NCBI GenBank assembly: GCA_963836775.1
Contig: CAWIKR010000003.1
Span: 1,488,001-1,552,000 of the forward strand
Length of the DNA stretch: 64,000 bases
Source of the DNA: DASQPR01 sp963836775
GTDB taxonomy: Bacteria > Actinomycetota > Actinomycetes > Mycobacteriales > Micromonosporaceae
Reading direction: 5' to 3'
Part shown: positions 52,659-62,004 of the stretch, piece after piece
Layout of the letters: every line of letters starts with the position of its first letter
How positions within the stretch are numbered: the stretch's first letter is position 1
Program-made: the position numbers and the translations under genes
Notes under the pieces: model-generated
Database searches by the model: none
The model's input: only the letters and a program-made list of their open reading frames with translations
Told to the model about the DNA's origin: nothing

Positions 52659-55139
52659 ATGACCGCAGCCAGTGCCCCCGACAACTTCCCGACCCGGGCC
52701 CGGGTGGTGATCATCGGAGGTGGCGTCATCGGCACCTCGGTGGCTTACCACCTCGCGCACGCCGGCGTACGCGATGTGGTCCTGCTAGAGCGGGACCAGA
52801 TCACGTCCGGCACCACTTGGCATGCCGCGGGCCTCATGGTGACCTTCGGCTCGATGTCCGAGACATCGACCGAAATGCGGAAATATACCCGCAATCTGTA
52901 CGCGAGCCTGGAGGCCGAGACCGGCCAGGCCACCGGCTTGAAGCAGGTCGGATTCGTCCAGGTCACCACCGATCCGGACCGCCTCGAGGAGTATCGCCGG
53001 GTGTCCGCGTTCAACCGCTTCTGCGGAGTGGACGTGCACGAGGTGGGACCCGACGAGATCGCCAAGATGTGGCCGCTGGCCCGGGTCGACGATGTGCTCG
53101 GTGGCTTCTACGTGGCCGAGGACGGCCGGGCCAACCCGGTCGACGTGACCATGGCGCTGGCCAAGGGCGCCAAGATGCAAGGCGCGCGGATCCTGGAGAA
53201 CGTTCCGGCCACCGGCCTGATCAAGAAGGGCAACGCCGTGGCCGGCGTGCGCACCGCGTTCGGCGACATCGAAGCCGAGTTCGTGGTCAACTGTGCCGGC
53301 ATGTGGGCGCGGCAGATCGGCGAGCAGGCCGGCGTGAACATCCCGCTGCAGGCGGCCGAGCACTACTACCTGATCACCGAGCCGTTCGAGGGAATGCACG
53401 GCGACCTGCCGGTGCTCGAAGACCCGTCGTCCTTCGGCTACTTCCGGGAAGAGGGCGCGGGTCTCATGATCGGCCTCTTCGAGGCGGTCTGCGCGCCCTG
53501 GAAGGTCGGCGGCATTCCGGAGAACTTCTCCTTCGGCGAGCTGCCGCCGGACTGGGAGCGGATGGCCCCCTATCTGGAGAAGGCGATGGGGCGGGTGCCG
53601 ATCTCGACCGAGGTCGGCGTACGCAAGTTCTTCTGCGGTCCGGAGAGCTTCACCCCGGATCTGCTGCCGATCGTCGGCGAGGCACCCGAGGTCAAGAACT
53701 ACTTCGTCGCCGCCGGATTGAACTCCATCGGCATCCTGACCGGCGGCGGCATTGGCCGAGCGATGGCCCAGTGGATCATCGACGGCCGTCCGGACATCGA
53801 CATCACCGGCATCAACATCGACCGGCTACACCGCTATCAGAGCAACCCGGAGTACCGGGCGAATCGCACCGTCGAATCGCTGGGCATGGTCTACGCCTGC
53901 CACTACCCGGGCAAGTCGATGCAGACCGCGCGGATGGCCAAGCTGTCGCCGATCCATCACAAGCTGGAGGCGCGCCGCGCCTACTTCAAGGACGTCAGCG
54001 GCTTTGAAGGCGCTGACTGGTACGCGCCCGAGGGCGTCGAGCCGAAGGTGGAGAAGCTGTCCTGGCAGCGGCAGAACTGGTTCGGCTACTGGGAAGCCGA
54101 GCACCGGGCCGCGCGCGAGGGCGTGATCCTGATGGACATGTCGTTCATGTCGAAGTTCCTGGTGCAGGGGCGCGACGCCGGCGCCGAACTGGACCGGCTG
54201 TCGGCCGGCGCGGTCAACGGTGAGACCGGTCGGATCACCTACACCCAGTGGCTCAACGACCAGGGCAAGCTGGAAGCCGACCTGACCGTCACCAAGCTGG
54301 CCGAGGACAAGTTCTGGGTGGTCGCCTCGGACACCGCGCACCGGCACGTCGAGACCTGGATGAAGCGGCACTTCGACGAGTCCGGCGCGCACGCGGTCGT
54401 GACCGATGTGACCTCCGGCTACGCCCAGATCAACGTCCAGGGCCCGCGCTCGCGCGAGTTGCTGCAGATGGTGACCACTGAGGACATGTCCAATGAGGCG
54501 TTCGCGTTCCGCGATGCCCGGGAGATCGACCTCGGCTACGCTCGCGCGCTCTGCATCCGGATCACCTACCTCGGCGAACTCGGCTACGAGCTCTACATCC
54601 CGACCGATCAGGCGGTGCACGCCTACGACCGCCTGGTCGCGGCGGGCGAGCAGGTCGGTCTCGTGCACGCCGGCCTGAAGGCCCTGGCCAGCCTACGGAT
54701 GGAGAAGGGCTACCGGGACTACGGTCACGACATCGACAACACCGACACGGTGCTGGAGGCCGGTCTCGGGTTCGCGGTGGCGTGGGACAAGCCCGGCGGC
54801 TTCATCGGCCGCGCGGCGGCCCTGGCCCAGAAGCAGGCCGGCCCGCTGTCCAAGAAGCTGCTCCAGATCCTGGTCCTGGATCCCGAGCCGCTGCTCTTCC
54901 ACGGCGAGGTGGTGCGCCGCGACGGCGCGATGGTCGGCTACATCCGGGCCGCGTCCTTCGGTCACACGCTGGGCGGCTCGGTGGGCCTTGCGATGGTCGA
55001 AACGCCCAGCGGCGAGCCCTTGGATCAGGCCTGGATCGACGGTGGCGAGTGGACCATCGAGGTCGCCGAACGGACGTATCCGGTCAAGGCATCGCTGCGA
55101 CCGTTGTTCGACCCGAAGAACGAAAAGATCAAGGCCTGA
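52659..55139 (+). CDS. Dimethylglycine/sarcosine dehydrogenase-GcvT fusion
   Basis: 826-residue FAD-dependent oxidase/dehydrogenase. The N-terminal DAO domain (to about 380) has the GGGVIG dinucleotide motif (20-25) and TTWHAAGL, where the histidine is the covalent flavin attachment site in relatives. The C-terminal half (about 440-826) is an aminomethyltransferase (GcvT) fold that passes the released one-carbon unit to tetrahydrofolate. Substrates are N-methylated glycines from choline/betaine breakdown. ATG 52659 is preferred over GTG 52644 for the GGAG ahead of it. Confidence 0.93.
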   Translation: MTAASAPDNFPTRARVVIIGGGVIGTSVAYHLAHAGVRDVVLLERDQITSGTTWHAAGLMVTFGSMSETSTEMRKYTRNLYASLEAETGQATGLKQVGFVQVTTDPDRLEEYRRVSAFNRFCGVDVHEVGPDEIAKMWPLARVDDVLGGFYVAEDGRANPVDVTMALAKGAKMQGARILENVPATGLIKKGNAVAGVRTAFGDIEAEFVVNCAGMWARQIGEQAGVNIPLQAAEHYYLITEPFEGMHGDLPVLEDPSSFGYFREEGAGLMIGLFEAVCAPWKVGGIPENFSFGELPPDWERMAPYLEKAMGRVPISTEVGVRKFFCGPESFTPDLLPIVGEAPEVKNYFVAAGLNSIGILTGGGIGRAMAQWIIDGRPDIDITGINIDRLHRYQSNPEYRANRTVESLGMVYACHYPGKSMQTARMAKLSPIHHKLEARRAYFKDVSGFEGADWYAPEGVEPKVEKLSWQRQNWFGYWEAEHRAAREGVILMDMSFMSKFLVQGRDAGAELDRLSAGAVNGETGRITYTQWLNDQGKLEADLTVTKLAEDKFWVVASDTAHRHVETWMKRHFDESGAHAVVTDVTSGYAQINVQGPRSRELLQMVTTEDMSNEAFAFRDAREIDLGYARALCIRITYLGELGYELYIPTDQAVHAYDRLVAAGEQVGLVHAGLKALASLRMEKGYRDYGHDIDNTDTVLEAGLGFAVAWDKPGGFIGRAAALAQKQAGPLSKKLLQILVLDPEPLLFHGEVVRRDGAMVGYIRAASFGHTLGGSVGLAMVETPSGEPLDQAWIDGGEWTIEVAERTYPVKASLRPLFDPKNEKIKA

Positions 55140-55224
55140 CGCACCACCGCCGCCCACCCGCGCCACCGGAAGGCCCGCGCTCGCGGAATCGTCGGGCCGC
55201 CCGCGCCACCGCCGCCGGCCCACC

Positions 55225-55281
55225 CCGTGGATCTTGAACACTTATCGCTCTATAACAGCGCCAAACGTTCAAGATCCACGG
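55225..55281. repeat. Long palindrome with 15-bp perfect arms
   Basis: CCGTGGATCTTGAAC (55225-55239) and its exact complement (55267-55281) around a 27-base loop that itself contains CGCT/AGCG. It is followed by a GC-rich array. No relation to the other palindromes in the window. Confidence 0.85.
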
Positions 55282-55309
55282 CGGGCGGGCGAGCGGCGGG
55301 CGAGCGGCC

Positions 55310-55410
55310 GGGGCCGCGGGACGGCGGTGGGGCCGCGGGACGGCGGTGGGGCCGCGGGACGGCGGTGGGGCCGCGGGACGGCGGCGAGGCAGCGGGACGG
55401 CAGCGGGACG
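55310..55410. repeat. 19-bp tandem repeat, GC-rich
   Basis: ACGGCGGTGGGGCCGCGGG occurs at 55321, 55340 and 55359 and, with changes, at 55378; partial copies flank both ends. Together with the palindrome it fills the 365-base spacer before the ABC exporter. Confidence 0.9.
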
Positions 55411-55504
55411 GCGTCCGTCCATGCGGATCGACTGGGTGGGCCGGTGTTGTAACCCGATGTTCGGTTCCGGGTCGCTTCGCCGTCACGGACGTTGACTACG
55501 GTCA

Positions 55505-56437
55505 ATGCCCGTGACCACGGACTTGGCAATCGACAGCACCGGCCTGGTCAAGCGGTACGGTGCCCGGGCCGCCGTGGACGGCGTCAACCTGGTGGTGCGG
55601 GCCGGCTCGGTGCATGGGCTGCTCGGCCCCAACGGCGCCGGGAAGACCACTCTGCTGCGCATGCTTCTCGGGCTGATCCGGCCGGACGCGGGCGAACTGC
55701 TGCTGTTCGGCCGGCGCGGCACCGACGGGCGGCGGGCGCTGGCCGGCTGGGTCGACTCGCCTCGGTTTCATCCCTACCTGACCGGGTTCCGCAGCCTGGA
55801 GATGCTCGCGTCATTCGACCGGCTGCGCGACCACGGAGCGATCGATGCGGCCCTGGCCCGAGTCGGCCTGGACCGGGATGCGAACCTGCCCACGGGTCGC
55901 TACTCACTGGGCATGCGACAGCGACTCGGCATCGCGGCGGCCCTGATCCGGCGGCCCCGGCTGCTGATCCTGGACGAGCCCGCCAACGGGCTGGACCCGG
56001 CGGGTGCCCGGGACATGCGGCACCTGATCCGGCGGCTCGCCGCCGGCGGCCTGACCGTGCTGATGAGCAGTCACGTGATGGCCGATGTGGAAGCCCTCTG
56101 CGACGACGTGACGATCCTGCACCACGGCCGGGTCGCGTACGCCGGTCCGGTCTCCAGCCTGCGCGAGTCCGCACCGGCGCCGACCCACCGGATGCGTACG
56201 AGCGACGACGTGGCGGCGAGCCGGCTGGCGCCGACACCGGTCGAGTTGGCCGGTGGCTCGCTTCGCCTCGCGGCGACTCCGGATGCCCTGGATGCGTACG
56301 TGATCGCGTTGGGCCAGGCGGACATCGCGGTGCGATCCCTGGCCACCGAGACCACCTCCTTGGAGGCGGCGTTCTTCCGCCTCACGGACGGCGCCGACGG
56401 CATCGAGCAGCCGGTTCGTCTTGAGGCAGTGCGATGA
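55505..56437 (+). CDS. ABC transporter ATP-binding protein (exporter)
   Basis: 310-residue ATPase. Walker A is GPNGAGKTT (41-49), the signature is YSLGMRQRLG (with SLGM instead of SGGQ), Walker B is LLILDEPANGLD and the switch histidine is in SSHVMAD. The extended C-terminal domain and this signature are typical of bacitracin/daunorubicin-type exporters. The start may be ATG 55505 or GTG 55511; TACGGT eight bases before 55511 favours the latter. It overlaps the permease start by four bases. Confidence 0.93.
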   Translation: MPVTTDLAIDSTGLVKRYGARAAVDGVNLVVRAGSVHGLLGPNGAGKTTLLRMLLGLIRPDAGELLLFGRRGTDGRRALAGWVDSPRFHPYLTGFRSLEMLASFDRLRDHGAIDAALARVGLDRDANLPTGRYSLGMRQRLGIAAALIRRPRLLILDEPANGLDPAGARDMRHLIRRLAAGGLTVLMSSHVMADVEALCDDVTILHHGRVAYAGPVSSLRESAPAPTHRMRTSDDVAASRLAPTPVELAGGSLRLAATPDALDAYVIALGQADIAVRSLATETTSLEAAFFRLTDGADGIEQPVRLEAVR

Positions 56438-57381
56438 CGGGCATCACGACCGGCGGCCCGACCGCGACCGGCGGGCCAGCCGCGACCAGCGGACCGGCCG
56501 CGACCAGTGGAGCAGCCGTGACCAACGAACCGGCCCGGACCGGCGCGTTCGGCGTGGTGGCGCGGATCGGCGGCCTGACCACGGTCTACAAGTGGGAGCT
56601 GGAGAAGCTCACGCATCTCTGGCGGGTCCGCGCCGTGCTGCTGGTCTGCCTGCTCGGCCCGGTCGCCGCGACCCTGGTCCTGAAGTCACAGCAGCAGACG
56701 CCGTCGGACACGCTGTTCGGACGGTGGGTGCACGTGAGCGGCCTGTCCATTCCGCTGCTGCTGCTCGCGTTCCTCACGCAGTACGCCATCCCCGCGCTGA
56801 CCTGCATCGTCGCCGGTGACATCTTCGCCACCGAGGACCACCTCGGCACCTGGCAGATGATCCTGACCCGGACGCCGGGCCGGGCCGCGGTGTTCGCCGC
56901 CAAGACCCTGGCGGCGGCCTCGTTCACCGTCGTGATGATGGCGGTGACCGCGGTGGCCAGCACGGCGGCCGGTCTGGTGATCGTCGGGCACCAGGACCTG
57001 ATCGGTTTGTCCGGGACCCTGATCGCGCCCGGCGACGGCGTCCGTCGCGTACTCCTGAGCTGGGCCATCGCCCTCGGACCCGCACTGGCATTCACGGCCG
57101 TCGGACTGCTCGTCTCGATCGCCACCCGCAGCGTCGCCGCCGGCTTGATCGTGCCGGTCGCCGTCGGCGGGTTGATGCAGGTGTACGCGATGGTGGGCAC
57201 CGTGGCTCCGGTGCGAACCGCACTTCTCGCCACCGCGTTCGACGCCTGGCACCCGGTCTTTGAAGCCCGACCGGACTACGCGGCGGTGCCGTCCGCGCTG
57301 GCGGTGTCCGGTGCCTACCTGGTGGCCTGCCTGGGTCTCGGCCTGCTGGTGTTCCGCCGCCGCAACTTCAACCAGTCCTGA
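56434..57381 (+). CDS. ABC-2 type transporter permease
   Basis: 315 residues. An N-terminal Gly/Thr/Ala-rich tail with TGGPAAT-type repeats (5-35) precedes the six-helix ABC-2 permease domain (about 65-310) starting KWELEKLTHLWR. It forms an exporter with the ATPase just upstream (ATGA overlap). The substrate is not identifiable. The tail repeats may vary in length like the other low-complexity tracts in the window. Confidence 0.9.
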   Translation: MTGITTGGPTATGGPAATSGPAATSGAAVTNEPARTGAFGVVARIGGLTTVYKWELEKLTHLWRVRAVLLVCLLGPVAATLVLKSQQQTPSDTLFGRWVHVSGLSIPLLLLAFLTQYAIPALTCIVAGDIFATEDHLGTWQMILTRTPGRAAVFAAKTLAAASFTVVMMAVTAVASTAAGLVIVGHQDLIGLSGTLIAPGDGVRRVLLSWAIALGPALAFTAVGLLVSIATRSVAAGLIVPVAVGGLMQVYAMVGTVAPVRTALLATAFDAWHPVFEARPDYAAVPSALAVSGAYLVACLGLGLLVFRRRNFNQS

Positions 57382-57393
57382 GGTGGAGTCTCG

Positions 57394-57849
57394 ATGACAC
57401 GCAAACTCAGGTTGGCGGCCCTGATGGCGGGCACCGCCGCGGTGCTGGCCGGCTGCCAGGGCTCCGCGATCACCGCGGCCCGGCTCTCCGCCGACGTCGG
57501 CGCGACGTTTCGCAACATGTACGTCCTTCAACAGCACTGGCTCGGCAATGACGATCCCGGCGTCACCACCGACACCGCGGCCGCCGTCTGCATGAAGGGG
57601 ATACCGGCCGGCTCCGCGAGTCCGGCTGCGCCATCCGGCACCGGGCCGGGCGACAACTGGGTGTGCGTGGTGCACTGGCCGGCGCCGAGCGGCATCACCG
57701 AGTCGCTGAGCTACGACGTCCGGGTGCAGCCGGGCGGCTGCTACACGGCGGACGGTCCGGCGCCCACCATCGGGCAGCAGACGATGCAGACCGCCGACGG
57801 TGACACGGTCCCGAACCCGCTCTACGAATTCGACGGCTGCCTGTCCTGA
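57394..57849 (+). CDS. Small secreted lipoprotein of unknown function
   Basis: 151 residues with a lipoprotein signal peptide (lipobox LAGC, Cys21) and four further cysteines (VCMKG, WVCVV, GGCYT, DGCLS) likely to form disulfides. No known domain. It follows the exporter permease by 12 bases and is the third gene of that operon, so it may act with the exporter. Confidence 0.8.
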   Translation: MTRKLRLAALMAGTAAVLAGCQGSAITAARLSADVGATFRNMYVLQQHWLGNDDPGVTTDTAAAVCMKGIPAGSASPAAPSGTGPGDNWVCVVHWPAPSGITESLSYDVRVQPGGCYTADGPAPTIGQQTMQTADGDTVPNPLYEFDGCLS

Positions 57850-57859
57850 CGCGGGAGGC

Positions 57860-58085
57860 GCGGAGCGCCGGACGCCGGGGCGCAAGCGCCGGAAGCGCCG
57901 GAAGCGCCGGAAGTGCCGGAAACGCCGGGTGCCGACCGGAAGCGCCGGACTCCCGACGCCGGGGCGCAAGCGCCGGAAGCGCCGGAAGCGCCGGACTCCC
58001 GACGCCGGGTGCCGACCGGAAGCGCCGGACTCCCGACGCCGGGACGCAAGCGCTGGAAACGCCGGGCACCGACCGCCAGCGCCGG
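57860..58085. repeat. Complex array of 9-bp (GCGCCGGAA) and larger units
   Basis: Runs of GCGCCGGAA are combined with GCGCCGGACTCCCGACGCCGG and GGTGCCGACCGG blocks that recur three times. The array lies in the 419-base spacer before the phosphoesterase fusion and is the largest spacer array in the window. Confidence 0.85.
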
Positions 58086-58268
58086 CCACTGGTCACTGCG
58101 CCCGCCGTCGGCGGACACCGCAACCCTCCGCTCGGTTGCGTGGACGAAGTGGACAGACCTTCATAGACGTTCCTCGTTCACCTACAAGTTGTCTGAGCGC
58201 CGCGTCGCCTCCCTAGCGTGAAGCCGGCAGCGTCGAACCCGATCTTGCCGGTCCTGGGGAGGAACAGA

Positions 58269-61076
58269 ATGAGATTGACAATGCGGCGGTGGAAACGACC
58301 GCCACGTGGAGTGACGGTCGCTGGTGTGGCGATCGCCGTGGTGCTGGCCGGGTCCGGCGCCGCGATTGCCAGCGGTGTCACCGGTTTCGGCACCGAGAAG
58401 GTCGACGGCGTGGTGACCGCCAAGGGCATCCTGCTGCCGACGAATCAGCACATCACGCCGGCCGGCACCCGCTACCAGATCAACAACGGCCGGCTGCTGT
58501 CCAGCACCCTCAGCCCGAACGGCAAGGACCTGGCCGCGCTGACCTACGAGCACGGCACCGGGTTCCTGACCATCATTGACGTGACCAGCGGCAACGTCGT
58601 GCAGCAACTCGGCACCGGTGCGGCCGGCAATCCGACGATCGGCGACCACCTGGTCGCGGCCGACGGCCCACTCTACTCGCCGGACGGCTCCACCCTGTGG
58701 TTCCCGCAGGGCCGGGACCTGGTCCGGTTCACCGTCGGCGCGGACGGCACGGTGAGCGCGCCGGTCGTCATCGCCCTCACCGGTCCGCACGGCGACGCGC
58801 TGCCGTCCGGCATGGCGCTGTCCGCTGACGGCGCCCTGCTCTACGTGGCCTTGAATGGCAGCAACACGCTCGGCGTCATCGACACCGCGACCAACACCGT
58901 GGTCAAGGAGATCCCGGTCGGGCTCGCGCCGCGCCAGGTGGTGATCGCGGGCAGCACCGCGTACGTCTCCAATGAAGGCGGCCGAGTGCCGGCCGACGGC
59001 GAGTTCACCAACCTGTCCGACGGCACCCCGGTGGTGGCCGACCCGGTCACCGGCGCGGTCACCAACGGCACCGTCTCCGTGGTCGACCTGACCACCGGAG
59101 CGCAGACACAGACCATCAAGGTCGGCCTCGAGCCGAGCGCGATGTACCTGCACGGCAGCACCTTGTTCGTGGCGAACGGCAACAGTGACAGCGTCTCGGT
59201 GATCGACACCGAGCGGCGCCGGGTGACTCAGACGTTCAACCTGGAGCCGCTGCCCGGCACGACGGTCGGCAGCAACCCGAACGCCATCACCATGCCCGAC
59301 GATCACCACATCCTGGTCAGCGATGGCCGGGACAACGCGATCGCGGTCTATGACTTCAACGGGGCGAAGTTCCCGGTCCGCTACCGCGGCCTGATCCCGA
59401 CCGACTGGTATCCGGTCAACGTGCAGCTGGACAAGGCGATCGGCAAGCTCGTGGTGACCAACGACAAGGGCATCGGCGCGCGCGGGCCGTCCTCGACGAT
59501 CGGTGAGGGCCCCAGCACCGGCCCCAACGCCGGAAGTGCCACCGGCCACAACACGTATAACGACACCGGTTCGGTGACCGTGTTCACCATGCCGTCGGAC
59601 CGGCAACTCGGCCAGCTCACCCACCAGGTGTTCGTGAACAACAACTGGGACGACCTGATCAAGCACGACGATCCGCATCACCCGTCCAACGCCACGCCGG
59701 TGGCGATTCCGGCGCAGTTGGGAGCACCGTCGAAGATCAAGCACGTATTCCTGATCATCAAGGAGAACCGCACCTACGACCAGGTGCTGGGCGACATCGG
59801 CAAGGGCGACAGCGACCCGAGCCTGACCCAGTTCGGTGCCGGCATCACCCCGAACCTGCACGCGCTGGCCGGCACATTCGGCGTCTTCGACAACTTCTAC
59901 GACGAGGGCACGCTCTCCGCCGATGGGCACAACTGGCTGGTGCAGGCCGACGCCAACGACTACATCGAGAAGGAATTCGGCGCGTTCTACCGCAGCTACC
60001 CGTCACTCGGTGACGACGCGCTCGCCTATCAGCGCAACGGCTTCCTGTGGAACGCCGCCGAGCGGGCCGGCAACACGGTTTCCGACTTCGGCGAGTACGC
60101 GTACAACATCAACCTGCCCGCCACCGGCGCGCCAACCTGGGCCGACTGGTACCAGGACTCGCAGATCCTGGAAGGCAAGGCCACCGGCGAGCTGCCGGTG
60201 CCGGTCGACGCCTACCAGACCACCTCGGATGTGCCGTCGGTGAACGCCATCAACCACGCCGCGTTCCCGACCTACGACCTGGACATCACCGACCAGTACC
60301 GGACCGACATCTGGGAGCAGTCCTTCAAGAAGTCGGAGCAGACCGGTGACCTGGCCAACCTCACGATGATCGCGCTGCCGCAGGACCACACCGCCGGCAC
60401 CAGCGGGCGGGACCCGTATCCGACCGCCCTGGTCGCCGACAACGATCTGGCGGTCGGCCGGGTCGTCGACGACATCTCGCACAGTCAGTTCTGGAAGGAC
60501 TCGGCGATCTTCGTGGTCGAGGACGACTCGCAGAACGGCGTGGACCACGTCGACGGGCATCGCGCCCCGCTCTACGTGATCAGCCCGTATGCCAAGCGCG
60601 GCGTTCTGGACAGCACCTACTACACGCAGATCAACGTGGTCCGGACCATCGAGCAGATCCTGCACATCCAGCCGATGAACCAGATGGACCGGGCGGCGCT
60701 GCCGATGTCCGACGCGTTCACCGACAAGCCCGACTTCACGCCTTACACGGTGAAGCCGAATCTCGTACCGCTGGACTTCGGCCTGAAGCCGCAGCCGAAC
60801 GCGTCACCGCAAGCCAAGGCGCTGGCGGCACGGGCACCGCAGCCGGTGATCCCGGCGGCGAGCGCGCAGGTTGCCAACGAATGGACAGCCTGGAGCAACG
60901 ATCAGTATTCCAGCGGAGCGCTGCAGCGCGAGGACAGCGTGAATACCGCTCAGATGAACCGGCTCACCTGGTATTCCTCAACCGGCTGGACCAAGCCGTA
61001 CCCGGGTGATGACCGGATCCTGGCGCCGGACGAGGTGCCCGGCCGGGACATCCCGGCGCCGGATCTCGGCGGCTGA
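58269..61076 (+). CDS. YncE-type beta-propeller fused to phosphoesterase
   Basis: 935 residues with an N-terminal membrane/signal helix (about 20-40). The first 450 residues form a seven-bladed propeller with YVTN/YncE repeats (LYVALNGSNTLGVIDTATNTVV, TLFVANGNSDSVSVIDTERRRV). The C-terminal half, from about 488 (IKHVFLIIKENRTYDQVLGDI), is an alkaline-phosphatase/PLC-like phosphoesterase with ALPQDHT and VEDDSQNGVDHVDGHR. ATG 58269 follows GGGGAGG; an upstream GTG 58218 also exists. Probably secreted; substrate unknown. Confidence 0.9.
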   Translation: MRLTMRRWKRPPRGVTVAGVAIAVVLAGSGAAIASGVTGFGTEKVDGVVTAKGILLPTNQHITPAGTRYQINNGRLLSSTLSPNGKDLAALTYEHGTGFLTIIDVTSGNVVQQLGTGAAGNPTIGDHLVAADGPLYSPDGSTLWFPQGRDLVRFTVGADGTVSAPVVIALTGPHGDALPSGMALSADGALLYVALNGSNTLGVIDTATNTVVKEIPVGLAPRQVVIAGSTAYVSNEGGRVPADGEFTNLSDGTPVVADPVTGAVTNGTVSVVDLTTGAQTQTIKVGLEPSAMYLHGSTLFVANGNSDSVSVIDTERRRVTQTFNLEPLPGTTVGSNPNAITMPDDHHILVSDGRDNAIAVYDFNGAKFPVRYRGLIPTDWYPVNVQLDKAIGKLVVTNDKGIGARGPSSTIGEGPSTGPNAGSATGHNTYNDTGSVTVFTMPSDRQLGQLTHQVFVNNNWDDLIKHDDPHHPSNATPVAIPAQLGAPSKIKHVFLIIKENRTYDQVLGDIGKGDSDPSLTQFGAGITPNLHALAGTFGVFDNFYDEGTLSADGHNWLVQADANDYIEKEFGAFYRSYPSLGDDALAYQRNGFLWNAAERAGNTVSDFGEYAYNINLPATGAPTWADWYQDSQILEGKATGELPVPVDAYQTTSDVPSVNAINHAAFPTYDLDITDQYRTDIWEQSFKKSEQTGDLANLTMIALPQDHTAGTSGRDPYPTALVADNDLAVGRVVDDISHSQFWKDSAIFVVEDDSQNGVDHVDGHRAPLYVISPYAKRGVLDSTYYTQINVVRTIEQILHIQPMNQMDRAALPMSDAFTDKPDFTPYTVKPNLVPLDFGLKPQPNASPQAKALAARAPQPVIPAASAQVANEWTAWSNDQYSSGALQREDSVNTAQMNRLTWYSSTGWTKPYPGDDRILAPDEVPGRDIPAPDLGG

Positions 61077-61087
61077 TCGCGGTCGCG

Positions 61088-61124
61088 GCGATGCGGGGGT
61101 GTGCGACGCACGCCCCCGCATCGC
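61088..61124 (+). terminator. Terminator after the propeller-phosphoesterase gene
   Basis: GCGATGCGGGGGTGTGC pairs with GCACGCCCCCGCATCGC (one G-T), loop three bases. It lies between convergent genes and may serve both. Confidence 0.85.
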
Positions 61125-61175
61125 TGTGCGGCACCGGCGGACCGGCGGCGCCGCCCGACTGCTACCGGTGATCGT

Positions 61176-61691
61176 TCAGTGGACCAGGATCGCGATCAGG
61201 GCGCCGGCCGCCATGTAGGGCCCGTAGGCCAGGTGGTCGCCGCGGCCGGCCCGGCGCGCGATCAGCAGCGCCAGAGCGCCGATTCCGGCCAGGATCACCC
61301 CGGCCAGCAGGCCGAACATGGTGACCCGCAGCCCGAACCAGCCGGTCACCAGGCCGACCAGCACGGCGAGCTTGGCGTCGCCGCGGCCGAGGGCGTTCGG
61401 GATGGCGAGGACCACGACGGAATACCCGAGACCCGTCGCCGCTGCGCCGATCAGTGCGGTGACCAGATGCCGGCCGTCGCCGTCGGCCAGCGCCGCCACG
61501 CTCAGCCCGGTGAGCGTGCCGATCACGCCGGCGAGCACCAGCCGGTTCGGCAGCCGGTGCACGGCTCCGTCCACAAAGGCCAGCACCACCGAGACCGCGG
61601 CTGCCCAGGCCAGCGCGACCAGCACTACGGTGGCGGCGAGTTGCCAGGCGAGCAGGCCGAACGCGAGCGCCGCGACCGCTTCGACGGTCAC
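61176..61691 (-). CDS. Prepilin peptidase, A24 catalytic membrane part
   Basis: 171 residues from GTG 61691. Six hydrophobic helices and the A24 aspartates: one in DGAVHRLPNRL (D at the first catalytic site) and one in GRGDAKLAVLVGL (the GxGDxK motif). This is the C-terminal part of a type IV prepilin peptidase; the zinc-binding N-terminal domain is in the adjacent frame and ends at 61688, so GTG 61691 overlaps that TGA (GTGA). Either the gene is split with translational coupling or one base is missing. Confidence 0.85.
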   Translation of the reverse strand: MTVEAVAALAFGLLAWQLAATVVLVALAWAAAVSVVLAFVDGAVHRLPNRLVLAGVIGTLTGLSVAALADGDGRHLVTALIGAAATGLGYSVVVLAIPNALGRGDAKLAVLVGLVTGWFGLRVTMFGLLAGVILAGIGALALLIARRAGRGDHLAYGPYMAAGALIAILVH

Positions 61692-61912
61692 GGCGGCGGC
61701 CCGATCCGCCGCCGGCAGTGCGGGCACCGTCCGGACGCCGGCAGGCCCTGGGGCCGTCGCACCAGGGCGGCCGAGCAGTCCGGGCAGGCGGTTCGCCACG
61801 GCTCATCGCTGCGTACCGCGAAATAGCAGATCGCGACGCGCAACCACGCACCGAGCACCGCTCCCACGACGGCGGCCGCGATCGTCAGCGTCACCGGCAC
61901 ATCCTGTCGCAC
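61688..61912 (-). CDS. Prepilin peptidase, N-terminal zinc-ribbon part
   Basis: 74 residues: one transmembrane helix (8-30), then the prepilin peptidase N-terminal cysteine domain with CPDCSAAL and CPHCRRRIGPPP, which in intact enzymes binds zinc and leads straight into the next helix. Here a TGA follows PPP and the membrane part continues in another frame. Two N-terminal starts (GTG 61912 and a GTG further in) are possible. Confidence 0.75.
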   Translation of the reverse strand: MRQDVPVTLTIAAAVVGAVLGAWLRVAICYFAVRSDEPWRTACPDCSAALVRRPQGLPASGRCPHCRRRIGPPP

Positions 61913-62004
61913 CGGCCGCCCCGGTGCGAACGTGCGCTTTGAGGGGTCGAGCCGGCTGGCATTCGTGGCCTAGGCTCGTGGCCAGATCCACGGGGAGGAG
62001 CACG

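Noticed and set aside
58182..59930. Minus-strand open frame of 582 codons over the propeller-phosphoesterase gene
   Set aside because: Shadow frame; the plus strand encodes the recognisable YncE-type repeats.
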